From NCBI RefSeq assembly GCF_017873675.1, contig NZ_JAGGKK010000016.1:1-64000 (forward strand): 64,000 nucleotides of DNA, written 5' to 3'. Origin of the DNA: Virgibacillus litoralis. GTDB lineage: Bacteria > Bacillota > Bacilli > Bacillales > Amphibacillaceae. The position numbers and the translations under genes were made by a program. This document shows positions 1-8,661 of the stretch, in pieces; the first letter of the stretch is position 1, and every line of letters starts with the position of its first letter. The notes under the pieces were generated by a model. The model was not told where the DNA came from. It was given only the letters and a program-made list of their open reading frames with translations, and did no database searches.

Positions 1-77
1 GGCTCTGATTTGGGTTTTTCTTTCTTAGTAAACAGTCTACCAAATTAACCCACGACTTTACGATTAAGGAGCCAGTT

Positions 78-272
78 TTGTTCATAGTAGCTATTTCCTC
101 TTTTCAGCCACATTTTCATCGTTATTGGGTAAATAACGGAACCAGGAACCGTTTCAACCTTCTAGGAAAGCTTTTTTATCCATTTAGCGGAACCACGATT
201 CACTTCATTACTTTCCAATTCACATTCTATCTTTTGAACCCTTCATCTGAGACAGGCACTTATTTTTTATGA
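78..272. repeat. Interspersed repeat, family A (copy 1)
   Basis: This stretch shares a long block with 20700-20860 read on the opposite strand: TAAATAACGGAACCAGGAAC, then CAACCTT, a T-run, and TAGCGGAACCACGAT. The matching blocks are colinear, so this is a dispersed repeat rather than a gene. The short open frame through it would encode the same WVNNGTRNR string in both copies only because the DNA is repeated. No ribosome site precedes it. Confidence 0.7.
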
Positions 273-296
273 ATATTCCTTGACAAGAATATTCCG
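263..296. promoter_or_regulatory. Operator and promoter of the ArsR gene
   Basis: Two copies of GAATATTC (271-278 and 287-294) flank CTTGACAA and form a dyad typical of ArsR-family operators. TTGACA (280-285) sits between the arms and, with TATATT at 304-309 (18-nt spacer), makes a good sigma-A promoter. A bound dimer would therefore cover the -35 box. This suggests autorepression; the effector is unknown. Confidence 0.65.
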
Positions 297-315
297 TATA
301 GAGTATATTCAATGT

Positions 316-639
316 ATGGAAAAAATTATGAGTGCTCTTGCTGAATCTAATCGTTTAAACATCATTGAATTATTGCGCGATGGTCCCCTCACAGTAGGAG
401 AAGTCGCCGAACAACTTCAGCTTCGTCAGCCTCAAGTTTCCAAACACCTCCGTGTACTTAGTGATGCTGGGCTCGTTGAGGTAGAACCGATTGCTAATCG
501 AAGAATCTATAAGCTCAGACCTCAGCCACTCATGAAGTTAGACGCCTGGCTGGAATCTTACCGCCACGTCTGGGAGGAGAGATTCGACCGATTGGACGAT
601 TATTTGGTGAAACTGCAGGAAAAGGAAGAGGAAGAGTAA
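316..639 (+). CDS. ArsR/SmtB-family winged-helix regulator
   Basis: This is a small winged-helix repressor of 107 residues from ATG 316. The recognition-helix region LRQPQVSKHLRVLSDAGLVE is typical of the ArsR family. No cysteine metal site is visible, so it is probably one of the non-metal ArsR proteins that pair with SRPBCC genes. An in-frame TTG at 280 is the -35 box of the promoter and is not the start. The predicted transcription start falls at about 316, so the message may be leaderless, or translation may begin at ATG 328. The SRPBCC gene follows 106 nt downstream in the same direction and is its likely co-regulated partner. Confidence 0.85.
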   Translation: MEKIMSALAESNRLNIIELLRDGPLTVGEVAEQLQLRQPQVSKHLRVLSDAGLVEVEPIANRRIYKLRPQPLMKLDAWLESYRHVWEERFDRLDDYLVKLQEKEEEE

Positions 640-745
640 GAGTAAGGGATGATATTGCAGTCGAATTACTGTAATATTATTTCAAACTAAAGGGAAGGGG
701 ATTTGTTTAGCTTTGTTCAAAAAAATAATTTTAGGAGGAAACTAA

Positions 746-1264
746 ATGTCAGAAAACAAACTATCGCACAGAACGGAAGGGCGGACACTTGTTATGGAGC
801 GAGTGTTTGAAGCACCAAGGGACTTAGTATTTAAAGCATTTTCGGAGTCTGATCACTTGGAAAACTGGTGGGGACCAGAAGGATGGAAAACCGAAAGTCG
901 CAAATTTGAGTTTAAGCCTGGTGGTGTGTGGCATTATTGCATGCGGTGCACAGACAAAAATCAGGGAGACTTTTATGGCCAGGAATCGTGGAATAAATCG
1001 GTTTATGAAGAAATTAATGCTCCGGAGAAAATCGTCTACACCGATGTATTCTCGGATGAGGAAGGTAATAGCACAGTTGGTATGCCAGAGACTCGTGTAA
1101 CGATGAATTTTATTGATCAGGGTGAAAAGACCAAACTCATTGCACGGTCCGAATTTGAGTCAGTTGAAGCCCTTCAAAAAGTTGTAGATATGGGTGTAGT
1201 TGAAGGAATCGACTCACAATACAGATGTCTTGATGACTATCTGAAACAAGTTCAGTATGCGTAA
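746..1264 (+). CDS. SRPBCC (AHSA1-type) ligand-binding protein
   Basis: The protein has 172 residues and a START/SRPBCC fold signature: FEAPRDLVFKAFSESDHLENWWGP near the N-terminus, PGGVWHY in the middle and a C-terminal helix region. Members of this AHSA1-like group bind hydrophobic ligands, and the real substrate is seldom known. AGGAGG lies 7 nt before ATG 746. ArsR-SRPBCC pairs are common in Bacillaceae and are usually read as regulator plus small-molecule or stress-response effector. The function here remains unassigned. Confidence 0.85.
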   Translation: MSENKLSHRTEGRTLVMERVFEAPRDLVFKAFSESDHLENWWGPEGWKTESRKFEFKPGGVWHYCMRCTDKNQGDFYGQESWNKSVYEEINAPEKIVYTDVFSDEEGNSTVGMPETRVTMNFIDQGEKTKLIARSEFESVEALQKVVDMGVVEGIDSQYRCLDDYLKQVQYA

Positions 1265-1317
1265 TTAATAATTATCAGTTGCGGTGCTGAAAACAAAACT
1301 ATGGAGATTCTAAAAAA

Positions 1318-1360
1318 GCCTGGTACCTTGGACAATTCAGCATCGTCCAAGGTACCAGGC
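1318..1360. terminator. Bidirectional hairpin / REP-like palindrome
   Basis: A perfect 16-bp stem (arm begins GCCTGGTACCTTGGAC) encloses an 11-nt loop between the convergent SRPBCC and aldolase genes. It probably ends both transcripts. The GGTACC...CCAGGC sequence resembles the other short palindromes scattered in the window (33.9, 50.0, 52.6 and 53.6 kb). Confidence 0.7.
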
Positions 1361-1372
1361 ACTTTAACTGTA

Positions 1373-2266
1373 TTATTTTTTATTAATTGAAGCATCATAG
1401 ATGGAGTCTACCGCTTCTTTTAAGGCAGCATTAAACTCTTCATCTGTTTGGTTAACATTTAAATCATCACTTAATGCTCTGGAGAAACTGGCGATTAAGC
1501 CATCATTTTTCGCAAGCTTTTCGTTAGCTTCTTCTCGAGGATAACCGCCAGATAGAGCGACAACCCGAACAACGCGTGGGTGTTTGATTAATTCTTGATA
1601 AGTGTTTGCTTTTGTTGGAATCGATAATTTCAGCATCACGTTATCTGTTTCAGATAAGTCATTAAGATGGCTCAGCAATTCGTCTTTTAATATTTCTTCA
1701 GATTTTTCTTTGTCACTGCTGTTAATATCCACTTCTGGTTCGATAATTGGAACTAAGCCAGCTTCTATAATTTGTTTTCCAACTTCAAATTGCTGGTCCA
1801 CGACAGCTTTAATGCCTTCTGGGTTAGCTTCTTTGATAACGGAACGCATCTTTGTACCAAAAATATTGCGTTCGTTTGCACGTTCAAGTAATTTATCTAA
1901 ACCCGGGTTAGGCTTCATCAGCTGCACACCATTTGATTGTTCTGCTAGTCCTTTGTCCACTTTTAAAAATGGTACAATTTCTTTCTTATCAGCTAAATAA
2001 TCCGCTGTATACATGCCTTCAATCTTACTATCCATGGTTTGTTCGAATAAAATGGCACCAAGGATATATGTAGAATCAAAAGCAGGTGATGTGATAATCC
2101 GTGTGCGCATTTCATGTACTAAATTAAACATTTCTTCCTCTTTTGAGTAAGCATCTTCTAAGACACCATAATTTGCTAATGCCTTTGGCGTACTGCCACC
2201 ACTTTGATCAAGGGCCGCTATAAATCCATTTCCATTTTTTATTTTCTCAAATTGACTATTGTTCAT
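1373..2266 (-). CDS. fda: Class I fructose-bisphosphate aldolase
   Basis: The protein has 297 residues and matches the Staphylococcus-type class I aldolase that cleaves fructose-1,6-bisphosphate by Schiff-base chemistry in glycolysis and gluconeogenesis. Visible family blocks are [21 protein letters not shown] at the N-terminus, [11 protein letters not shown], the active-site lysine region [10 protein letters not shown] and [14 protein letters not shown] chose ATG 2266 because AAGGAG sits 8 nt upstream; the in-frame GTG at 2275 directly abuts that site. It is monocistronic and converges on the SRPBCC gene across a hairpin. Confidence 0.93.
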   Translation of the reverse strand: MNNSQFEKIKNGNGFIAALDQSGGSTPKALANYGVLEDAYSKEEEMFNLVHEMRTRIITSPAFDSTYILGAILFEQTMDSKIEGMYTADYLADKKEIVPFLKVDKGLAEQSNGVQLMKPNPGLDKLLERANERNIFGTKMRSVIKEANPEGIKAVVDQQFEVGKQIIEAGLVPIIEPEVDINSSDKEKSEEILKDELLSHLNDLSETDNVMLKLSIPTKANTYQELIKHPRVVRVVALSGGYPREEANEKLAKNDGLIASFSRALSDDLNVNQTDEEFNAALKEAVDSIYDASINKK

Positions 2267-2275
2267 TTTATCCAC

Positions 2276-2807
2276 TCCTTTAGATTACTAATACAAGCTT
2301 TTTTCTTTAGAAAACTTTAGATCCACTTATTCAGGAAGAAAGTATTATACTTTCTTAGCTGTCTACAATGTCAATTATACATTAGTATGTTATAGAACGA
2401 AAATTTTACAATCGCCAGGAGGATTAGTTGTAATTATTAGCCTGACTGAAAAATAAGTCAAAATACTAGACACTATTAGTGAGTCTAGTATCCTCCTCTT
2501 TATAGATACTATGTAAAATTTATGTTAACATTATTAGGAATTTTGCCGATAGTAATTGGTGTAAGACAGTGTTTTTGCCAATCCTGGAGAATTTGATTAT
2601 GAGAATTTGTGATAAAGACTATAGAAAAAAGTAATAAGTTGAATCCCTTAATATATTGAATTTTGCGTATATTTTTGCTTTAATTAAAATAGAGTAATTG
2701 CAACAACTGCAATGGATACCTGCCTTACACCTTTTGGGTACATAGTAATTCCCTCATAGTAATCAAATTCTTAAAATAGTTTTACGTATATATGGAGGGG
2801 GTGATAA
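2276..2807. other. Intergenic region, no convincing gene
   Basis: AT-rich DNA between the aldolase gene and the TRAP operon. The only structure seen is a 9-bp dyad at 2463-2491 (ATACTAGAC...GTCTAGTAT) without a T-run. I see no RNA gene. Confidence 0.5.
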
Positions 2808-2924
2808 ATGCACAGCAGTGGAAGATGTGAACGTAAGTTAGATTGGCCTAATATTACATATTTGAGGATTTTCATGAATTGTATACCTATAACATCCTTT
2901 TGTATTTTCATTTATATTATATAA
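2808..2924 (+). CDS. Possible 38-residue membrane peptide
   Basis: ATG 2808 lies 6 nt behind GGAGGGGG, a strong ribosome site. The frame runs 38 codons, with a polar N-terminus (MHSSGRCERK) and a hydrophobic Ile/Phe-rich tail. It lies about 160 nt before the TRAP large-subunit gene in the same direction. It could be a leader peptide or chance. Only the ribosome site supports it. Confidence 0.3.
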   Translation: MHSSGRCERKLDWPNITYLRIFMNCIPITSFCIFIYII

Positions 2925-3087
2925 TCTGATTATTTAATATAAAATGAAAATATTAAAGGAAAGGTCATCTGTAGTGAGCTCAAGCATTTGTTAGAAATTG
3001 TAATCGCTAACAACATAAAAACCGACAATTGTATAAGGTTCCATTCCACTTGAAAGAGCACAACAAATGTAGAAAGGAGATGGTAGA

Positions 3088-4398
3088 TTGAGTGTTGAAC
3101 TTATAGCCTTACTAATGTTCCTTTGTCTCTTTTTTGTATTATTTTTAGGATTACCTGTTGCTCTCGGTCTAGGTGGCACGGCTGTTTTATTTGCTTACTT
3201 GTTAACTCCGCATACCTTAATGGCCGCACCTAGTGCTTTTTTTTCGACACCGTGGCAGCATATTTTAGTTACGGTACCATTGTTCTTATTTATGGGAAAT
3301 CTTATACGTTTTTCGGGGATTGCAGAAGCTGCCTATGATGCAGCATATAAATTAATTGGACATCTTCCAGGTGGTTTAGCTGTGGGAACTGTCCAGGTTA
3401 GTACCCTATTTGCTGCTATTACAGGAATTACTCCCCCTGCTACGATTACAATGGGGCAAATCGCTTATCCCTCTATGATGAAGTATAACTACCATCGAGG
3501 AATTGCGATTGGATCCATTGGGGCGGGTGGAGCGTTAGGAGCTCTTATACCACCTAGCGTCCCTTTAATATTCTACGGCTTATTAGCAAACGAATCCATT
3601 GGGGCTCTGTTTTTAGGTGGTGTTATACCAGGTATAATGCTTGCTATTATGTATTCTATTTATATAGTAATCAGATGTAAAATTCAGCCATATATGGGGC
3701 CACCTATACCCCGGGATGAAAGGTTTACTCTTAGTGAAAAGATCAAAACTGTCTTTAGTATTTGGCCATTTATAGTACTAGTCTTTCTTGTTTTAGGTGT
3801 TATATGGCTAGGAGTGGCGACACCTACAGAAGCTGCAGCATTTGGTGCAAGCGGAGCATTACTCATTAATATTGCGTACCGTAAGCTTACTTGGAAAATT
3901 TTAAAAGACTCTCTCGAATTCACGGTCAAACTTACTGGGATGGGGCTTTGGATATTAATTGGCGCAAACCTTTTTGTGAATGTATTTAGTGCTGTAGGTG
4001 CTCAAGATGTCATAACCTCATTGGTTACTTCTATGCCAGGTGGTGAATGGGGTGTTCTGATTATGATGATGCTTATCATTATGATCTTAGGAATGGTGAT
4101 GGATGACTGGGCTATAATCATGCTTGTTACTCCTTTATTTGTCCCAATCCTTAACATTATGGGCATTAACCTTTTATGGTTCGGGATTCTATTTATTGTC
4201 AATATCCAGATGGCTTACCTATCACCACCATTTGGATTTGTTCTGTTCTGGATTAAGAGTATCTTGCCTAAAGGTGTATCAATGGGAGATATTTATAAGT
4301 CTGTTTTGCCGTTCATACTTATTCAATTACTTGCTTTAATTCTATTACTTCTGTTCCCTCAACTTGCACTGTGGCTTCCTAATACAGTGATGGATTAA
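3088..4398 (+). CDS. TRAP transporter large permease (DctM/TauM-like)
   Basis: The protein has 436 residues with about 12 hydrophobic segments and typical DctM sequence (FLGLPVALGLGGTAVLFA, ITPPATITMGQIAYPSMM, GALIPPSVPLIFYGLLA, GMVMDDWAIIMLVTPLF). It forms the sodium-driven channel of a tripartite periplasmic-type transporter. It starts at TTG 3088, 8 nt behind AAAGGAG. The binding protein and the small permease follow, so the order is M-P-Q rather than the usual P-Q-M. Its place beside tpa-xsc suggests a taurine or related sulfonate substrate (TauKLM-like), which is inference. Confidence 0.9.
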   Translation: MSVELIALLMFLCLFFVLFLGLPVALGLGGTAVLFAYLLTPHTLMAAPSAFFSTPWQHILVTVPLFLFMGNLIRFSGIAEAAYDAAYKLIGHLPGGLAVGTVQVSTLFAAITGITPPATITMGQIAYPSMMKYNYHRGIAIGSIGAGGALGALIPPSVPLIFYGLLANESIGALFLGGVIPGIMLAIMYSIYIVIRCKIQPYMGPPIPRDERFTLSEKIKTVFSIWPFIVLVFLVLGVIWLGVATPTEAAAFGASGALLINIAYRKLTWKILKDSLEFTVKLTGMGLWILIGANLFVNVFSAVGAQDVITSLVTSMPGGEWGVLIMMMLIIMILGMVMDDWAIIMLVTPLFVPILNIMGINLLWFGILFIVNIQMAYLSPPFGFVLFWIKSILPKGVSMGDIYKSVLPFILIQLLALILLLLFPQLALWLPNTVMD

Positions 4399-4502
4399 GG
4401 GTTTCTGCAAACATGCAGTGTGATTCTTTAAAAGGGAGGTGTGAATTCCAAAGTCTAGTTAAGTCTTCATACAAAAATCAATAAAGGGGAGGACTAAATT
4501 AT

Positions 4503-5588
4503 ATGAGAAAATATTCATTTTTATCATTAGTACTGTTAATCGGTATTTCTATTTTTGTTTTAGTTGGTTGTCAAGAGGATGCAGCAGGTGATTCTGACTC
4601 AAGTTCCGATGGAGAATACGGACCACCTGATGAAGTAACAGAGTGGGTCTTTCAACCTGCTTTTGATTCATCTGATGCTGGCTGGGATAATGGTGTTGTA
4701 CCTTGGATTGAAGCTGTAGAAGAAGCGACAGAAGGGACAATTGAAATTGAGTTGCTTCCTGCAGGTTCAATCACCAGTGGAGATGAAGCTTTTGGCGCTA
4801 CTATCGCGGGAACGACTGATCTTTATGCTGGATGGGCAACCGTTTACGGTGGTAATATGCCTGAAGGAACCTTGGCCTATGGAATGTCCATGGGTGCAGA
4901 CAACACGGAAGAAGCTTGGGAAGCTATGTGGGGGAGTCCAGACTACCGTATAGGTGAACTTGTTCAGGAAGCTGCAAACGAGATTGGTCTTCATTGGGTA
5001 GGTTGGACGAACCAGGGACCTAATGCGGCCTTTACGAACTCTCCAATTAATAAATTAGAAGATTTCGAAGGACGTAAAATGAGAGCTGGTGGACCACAAG
5101 CTACCTTTTTGGAGACTATGGGTGGAGTACCAGTTTCCTTGCCTGGAGGAGAAATTTACATGTCTATTGATTTAGGAACAATTGAAGGTACGTTCTGGGA
5201 TACAGGTGGAATCGATGATATGAAGTTTCAAGAGGTGATTGAATATGCAATCTTACCAGGATGGACCCCAGCACAGCATCAAGAGATTTATGTGAATCAG
5301 GATTCTTGGGAATCATTGAATGACTGGCAGAGAGACCAAATTGACGAAATATTCAAATCTACCTATTTCAAGACGAGTGAGATGCATGCTGAAAAAGTTG
5401 ATGAAGCTTTACAAGTTTTAAAAGATAGTGGTGGAGAGGTTATTACTCTAAGTGATGAAGAGGTAGACCGAATGCGTGAAAAGGCAATAAATGAGATATG
5501 GCCTAAGATTGCTGAAGAAAGCGAACGTAACGCAAAGGGAGTTGAACTTTGGAAACAGTACCTCAAAGACAAAGGCAAGATCGAATAA
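4503..5588 (+). CDS. TRAP solute-binding lipoprotein (DctP/TauK-like)
   Basis: This 361-residue DctP-family protein begins with a lipoprotein signal peptide (LVGC lipobox at about residues 19-22) and an acidic Ser-rich linker. It is then anchored outside the membrane, where it captures substrate for the permeases. Family features include GTTDLYAGW, LEDFEGRKMRAGG (the conserved substrate-carboxylate arginine region) and a C-terminal helix WPKIAEESERNAKGVELWKQYL. GGGGAGG lies 10 nt before ATG 4503. It sits between the two permease genes. Confidence 0.9.
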   Translation: MRKYSFLSLVLLIGISIFVLVGCQEDAAGDSDSSSDGEYGPPDEVTEWVFQPAFDSSDAGWDNGVVPWIEAVEEATEGTIEIELLPAGSITSGDEAFGATIAGTTDLYAGWATVYGGNMPEGTLAYGMSMGADNTEEAWEAMWGSPDYRIGELVQEAANEIGLHWVGWTNQGPNAAFTNSPINKLEDFEGRKMRAGGPQATFLETMGGVPVSLPGGEIYMSIDLGTIEGTFWDTGGIDDMKFQEVIEYAILPGWTPAQHQEIYVNQDSWESLNDWQRDQIDEIFKSTYFKTSEMHAEKVDEALQVLKDSGGEVITLSDEEVDRMREKAINEIWPKIAEESERNAKGVELWKQYLKDKGKIE

Positions 5589-5612
5589 ATAGAAAGGGGG
5601 CGAATTAAAAAT

Positions 5613-6122
5613 ATGAAAGCATGGAGCATGGTCGAACTTGTAATCGATTCTATTAGCGAAATAATGGGTAGAATTGGCTGGCTGATAATTTTTTATGTTA
5701 TGTCCTTTGGCATATTTGACGTCATCATGAGGTATTTTTTCAACTCGCCTTCACTGTGGATTTCGGTAACAATTCAGTACGCTATGGTTTTATTGGCTTG
5801 CGTATCTGGTGCATATGCCCTGAATAAGGAAGCATTTGTTAAATTAGATCTCTTCTATGCCAAATTTCCACCGAGAGTGAAGGCAATTGTTGATATTTTT
5901 ACCTTCCTTTTAACATTCTTGTATTTGTACGTTCTGATTACCAAGGGAATAGAGGCAGCACAAGCTTCTTTTAAATTAAAACAAACGACACCTACAGCGG
6001 TTCCAATCCCGCTTTACCATTTGAAGGCAATTATCCCATTTGGAGTTTTTTGTGTCCTGCTTGTCGCCGTTAAAAAGCTTGTCATTGACGTACAAACAGT
6101 CCTTGGTATAGAGAGGGAATAA
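5613..6122 (+). CDS. TRAP transporter small permease (DctQ/TauL-like)
   Basis: This 169-residue membrane protein has four predicted helices and DctQ signatures (IFDVIMRYFFNSPSLWISVTI and later PIPLYHLKAIIPFG). It pairs with the large permease to form the TRAP channel. The gene lies 24 nt after the binding-protein gene, with AAAGGGGG upstream of ATG 5613. A strong terminator 175 nt downstream closes the three-gene operon. Confidence 0.88.
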   Translation: MKAWSMVELVIDSISEIMGRIGWLIIFYVMSFGIFDVIMRYFFNSPSLWISVTIQYAMVLLACVSGAYALNKEAFVKLDLFYAKFPPRVKAIVDIFTFLLTFLYLYVLITKGIEAAQASFKLKQTTPTAVPIPLYHLKAIIPFGVFCVLLVAVKKLVIDVQTVLGIERE

Positions 6123-6574
6123 TTCATTATTTCGATTGGCAGTTTAGAAAGTATAAAACTTTCCTGCTGCATAATTGCAGCTAAGGCTTCGCTATAACAG
6201 CTTGTACTCCAAATATGAAAAGGATTCTAATTTGAATTCCTATGACGATAAGCCAAGCTTTCAAATAACATTGGTTTGACCCCTTTCTACTCACTAGAGC
6301 CTGTTCCTTAAAGTTTAAATTAAGGAACAGGCTCTCATTTTTTGCAGTTAAAAAACCAGCATGGCTGCCGAGTGCGCAACTATTTCTTTAAGTCTTTTAT
6401 TGGCAGTTAACCCCCTAGCTCCGTCATGCACACCTTATAAGAATCCCTTTAGTGGATGTAAGTTTTCTAATTTTTTTATATTTTTGGCTATTTTAAGTTG
6501 ATTCAATTACTACTTCGTTATAAACTACATATAATTTAGTAATTAATTCTAATAATTGAAACGGGGCTGTATCA
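6123..6574. repeat. Intergenic region with family-C repeat copies
   Basis: The segment 6160-6260 carries CTGCTGCATAATTGCAGCTA and AAGCCAAGCTTTC. The segment 6350-6480 carries TGGCTGCCGAGTGCGCAACT, AAGAATCCCTTTA and AAGTTTTCTAA. The same words recur in the same order at 18.06-18.2 and 59.03-59.17 kb, and inverted at 14.76-14.87 kb. No gene is visible. The operon terminator lies between the two blocks. Confidence 0.6.
6296..6343 (+). terminator. Rho-independent terminator of the TRAP operon
   Basis: A 16-bp perfect stem AGAGCCTGTTCCTTAA / TTAAGGAACAGGCTCT with an 8-nt loop is followed by a T-run. Confidence 0.9.
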
Positions 6575-7294
6575 TTGCTGGACCAGAAAAGTTATATACC
6601 ACTTCATTTACAGTTAAAAAATAAGATAGAAAGGCAAATTACTAACGGAGAGTTTTTGGATCAAATTCCAAGTGAGCGAGAATATATGAACAAATATGAT
6701 GTTAGCAGAAGTACTGTAAGGGAAGCTATAAATCTATTAGTACGTGAAGGAATCCTTGAAAAAAGGCATGGGAAAGGCACGTTTGTTTCGTTAAAGCCGT
6801 TTAATGATTGGCTCGGAAACTTAAGTAGTACAACGGAAACCATCCGTCATATAGGAATGAAACCAGGTGCTAAACTTATCACACATTATAAAACTACTCC
6901 GCCAGCATATATTCAGGAACTGACTGGTTTTAAAGAGGCTTATTTTATCAAAAGGGTACGTTATGCAAATGATATTCCGATTGGTGTGGAAAGACACTAC
7001 TATCCAATTGAGATTGGAGAAGAGTTAATTAAATTCGATTTGGATAATGCTACACTTTATGATTTAGTTCAACATGAATTAGGTATACAATTTGCTGAAG
7101 CGGATCAGACAATTACAAGTGGGCAAATGCTGCAAGAGGATTTGAATTATTTAGACGTTCCACCTGATACGAATGTTTTAATTGCTGAACGGATTATTCA
7201 AAATCAGGCAGGTAGTATTATTGAAATGGAAGAGGCATTTTATCGCAGTGATATGTATATGTTTAAAATAAAATTATCGCGTAAGTTTGGCTAG
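6575..7294 (+). CDS. GntR/HutC-family regulator with UTRA domain
   Basis: The protein has 239 residues. Residues 1-75 are a GntR winged helix (IPSEREYMNKYDVSRSTVRE, LEKRHGKGTFV), and about 85-235 are a UTRA effector-binding domain (YFIKRVRYANDIPIGVERHYYP, MEEAFYRSDMYMFKIKL). It starts at TTG 6575, 8 nt after a GGGG site. Located between the TRAP operon and ald-tpa, it is the likely local sensor of taurine or a pathway intermediate. That role is inferred from position. It is not the MocR-type TauR of proteobacteria, because it lacks an aminotransferase domain. Confidence 0.88.
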   Translation: MLDQKSYIPLHLQLKNKIERQITNGEFLDQIPSEREYMNKYDVSRSTVREAINLLVREGILEKRHGKGTFVSLKPFNDWLGNLSSTTETIRHIGMKPGAKLITHYKTTPPAYIQELTGFKEAYFIKRVRYANDIPIGVERHYYPIEIGEELIKFDLDNATLYDLVQHELGIQFAEADQTITSGQMLQEDLNYLDVPPDTNVLIAERIIQNQAGSIIEMEEAFYRSDMYMFKIKLSRKFG

Positions 7295-7489
7295 TTTTAA
7301 ACTGCAATTTTCATTTATTACATTTTATTATAAATCATATTAGTTATTTAAATATCTGAATTTATAAAAAACATTGAATTTTTGTGTCATTCTCTAATAT
7401 AATATAAATAGACTTATCACAACTGGTACGGACGTCGTGACCTATCATGGTTTATTTTCGTTATTATTGAAGAGAATGGAGTGAGGTTA

Positions 7490-8625
7490 ATGATTATTGG
7501 GGTTCCTCGTGAAGTAAAGAACAATGAAAATCGGGTCGCACTAACCCCCTCTGGCGTTACAGCTTTTGTGCAGGCAGGACATGGTGTAGTGGTGGAAAGA
7601 GAAGCTGGAAATGAAAGCGGTTTCCTGGATAAAGAATACACAGCTGCAGGTGCTGAGATTGTAGCTTCTGCAGATGAAGCATGGGCTGCTGAAATGGTGA
7701 TGAAGGTTAAAGAACCGCAACCTGAAGAATATGACTATCTAAGAGAAGGCTTAATTCTATTTACGTACCTTCATTTAGCTGCCGAACCAGAATTGACGCG
7801 AAAGCTAGTTGAGAAAAAGGTAACCGCTATTGCATATGAAACGATCCAGAATAATGTTAATTCATTACCTCTTTTAGCTCCAATGAGTGAAATTGCGGGC
7901 AGAATGTCTGTACAAATAGGAGCTCAGTTTTTGGAAAATCCCAAGGGAGGAAAAGGTATTCTTCTAAGTGGTGTACCAGGAGTTAAACCGGGAAATGTTG
8001 TCATTATTGGTGGTGGTGCTGTAGGAACAAATGCAGCGAAAATGGCAATCGGTTTAAGAGCACAGGTGACAATTATTGATATTAATGCAAACCGTCTCCG
8101 TGAATTGGATGATTTGTTTGGAGGAACAGTTACAACTCTGATGTCAAACCCGCTGAATATTCAAGAAGCTGTAAAACATGCAGATCTCTTAATTGGAGCA
8201 GTATTAATTCCAGGCGCTAAAGCTCCACAATTAGTTTCTGAGGATATGGTAAAGAAAATGTCAAAAGGATCGGTCATTATTGACGTTGCCGTTGATCAAG
8301 GCGGATCAATTGAAACAATTGATAAAACTACTACACATGATGACCCGGTTTATCTGAAACATGATGTATTGCATTATGCAGTCGCAAATATGCCTGGTGC
8401 TGTGTCAAGAACAGCAACACTATCATTAACGAATAATACAATTCAGTACGGCATGTTACTTGCAAAAATGGGTTACAAACAGCTGTTGAAGCTAGCAAGG
8501 CATTTGCCAAAGGTGTCAATACACATGATGGGTTTGTAACGTACAAAGCAATAGCCAATACTCACAATATGTCCTATAAATCGTTGTCGTCTGTCTTTAC
8601 TAGTAACCCAGTTTCAACTTATTAA
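7490..8625 (+). pseudogene. ald: Alanine dehydrogenase, frameshifted near the 3' end
   Basis: This NAD-dependent alanine dehydrogenase would turn alanine from the transaminase step back into pyruvate. It shows the [20 protein letters not shown] start, the KVKEP substrate site and the nucleotide loop [16 protein letters not shown] 7490 is chosen over GTG 7481 because of the family N-terminus and GGAG 8 nt upstream. The frame breaks after MGYKQ at about 8480: the open frame ends at 8539 with an unrelated tail. The +1 frame continues with the expected C-terminus ([19 protein letters not shown]) to the stop at 8625. One missing base restores the gene, so this is a true mutation or an assembly error. 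Confidence 0.88.
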
Positions 8626-8661
8626 GCATGTCTGTAAGAAAAAACGAAAGGGGGAAAAGGT

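Noticed and set aside
78-272. 64-codon frame at the window start
   Set aside because: It lies within a dispersed repeat that recurs inverted at 20.7 kb and has no ribosome site.
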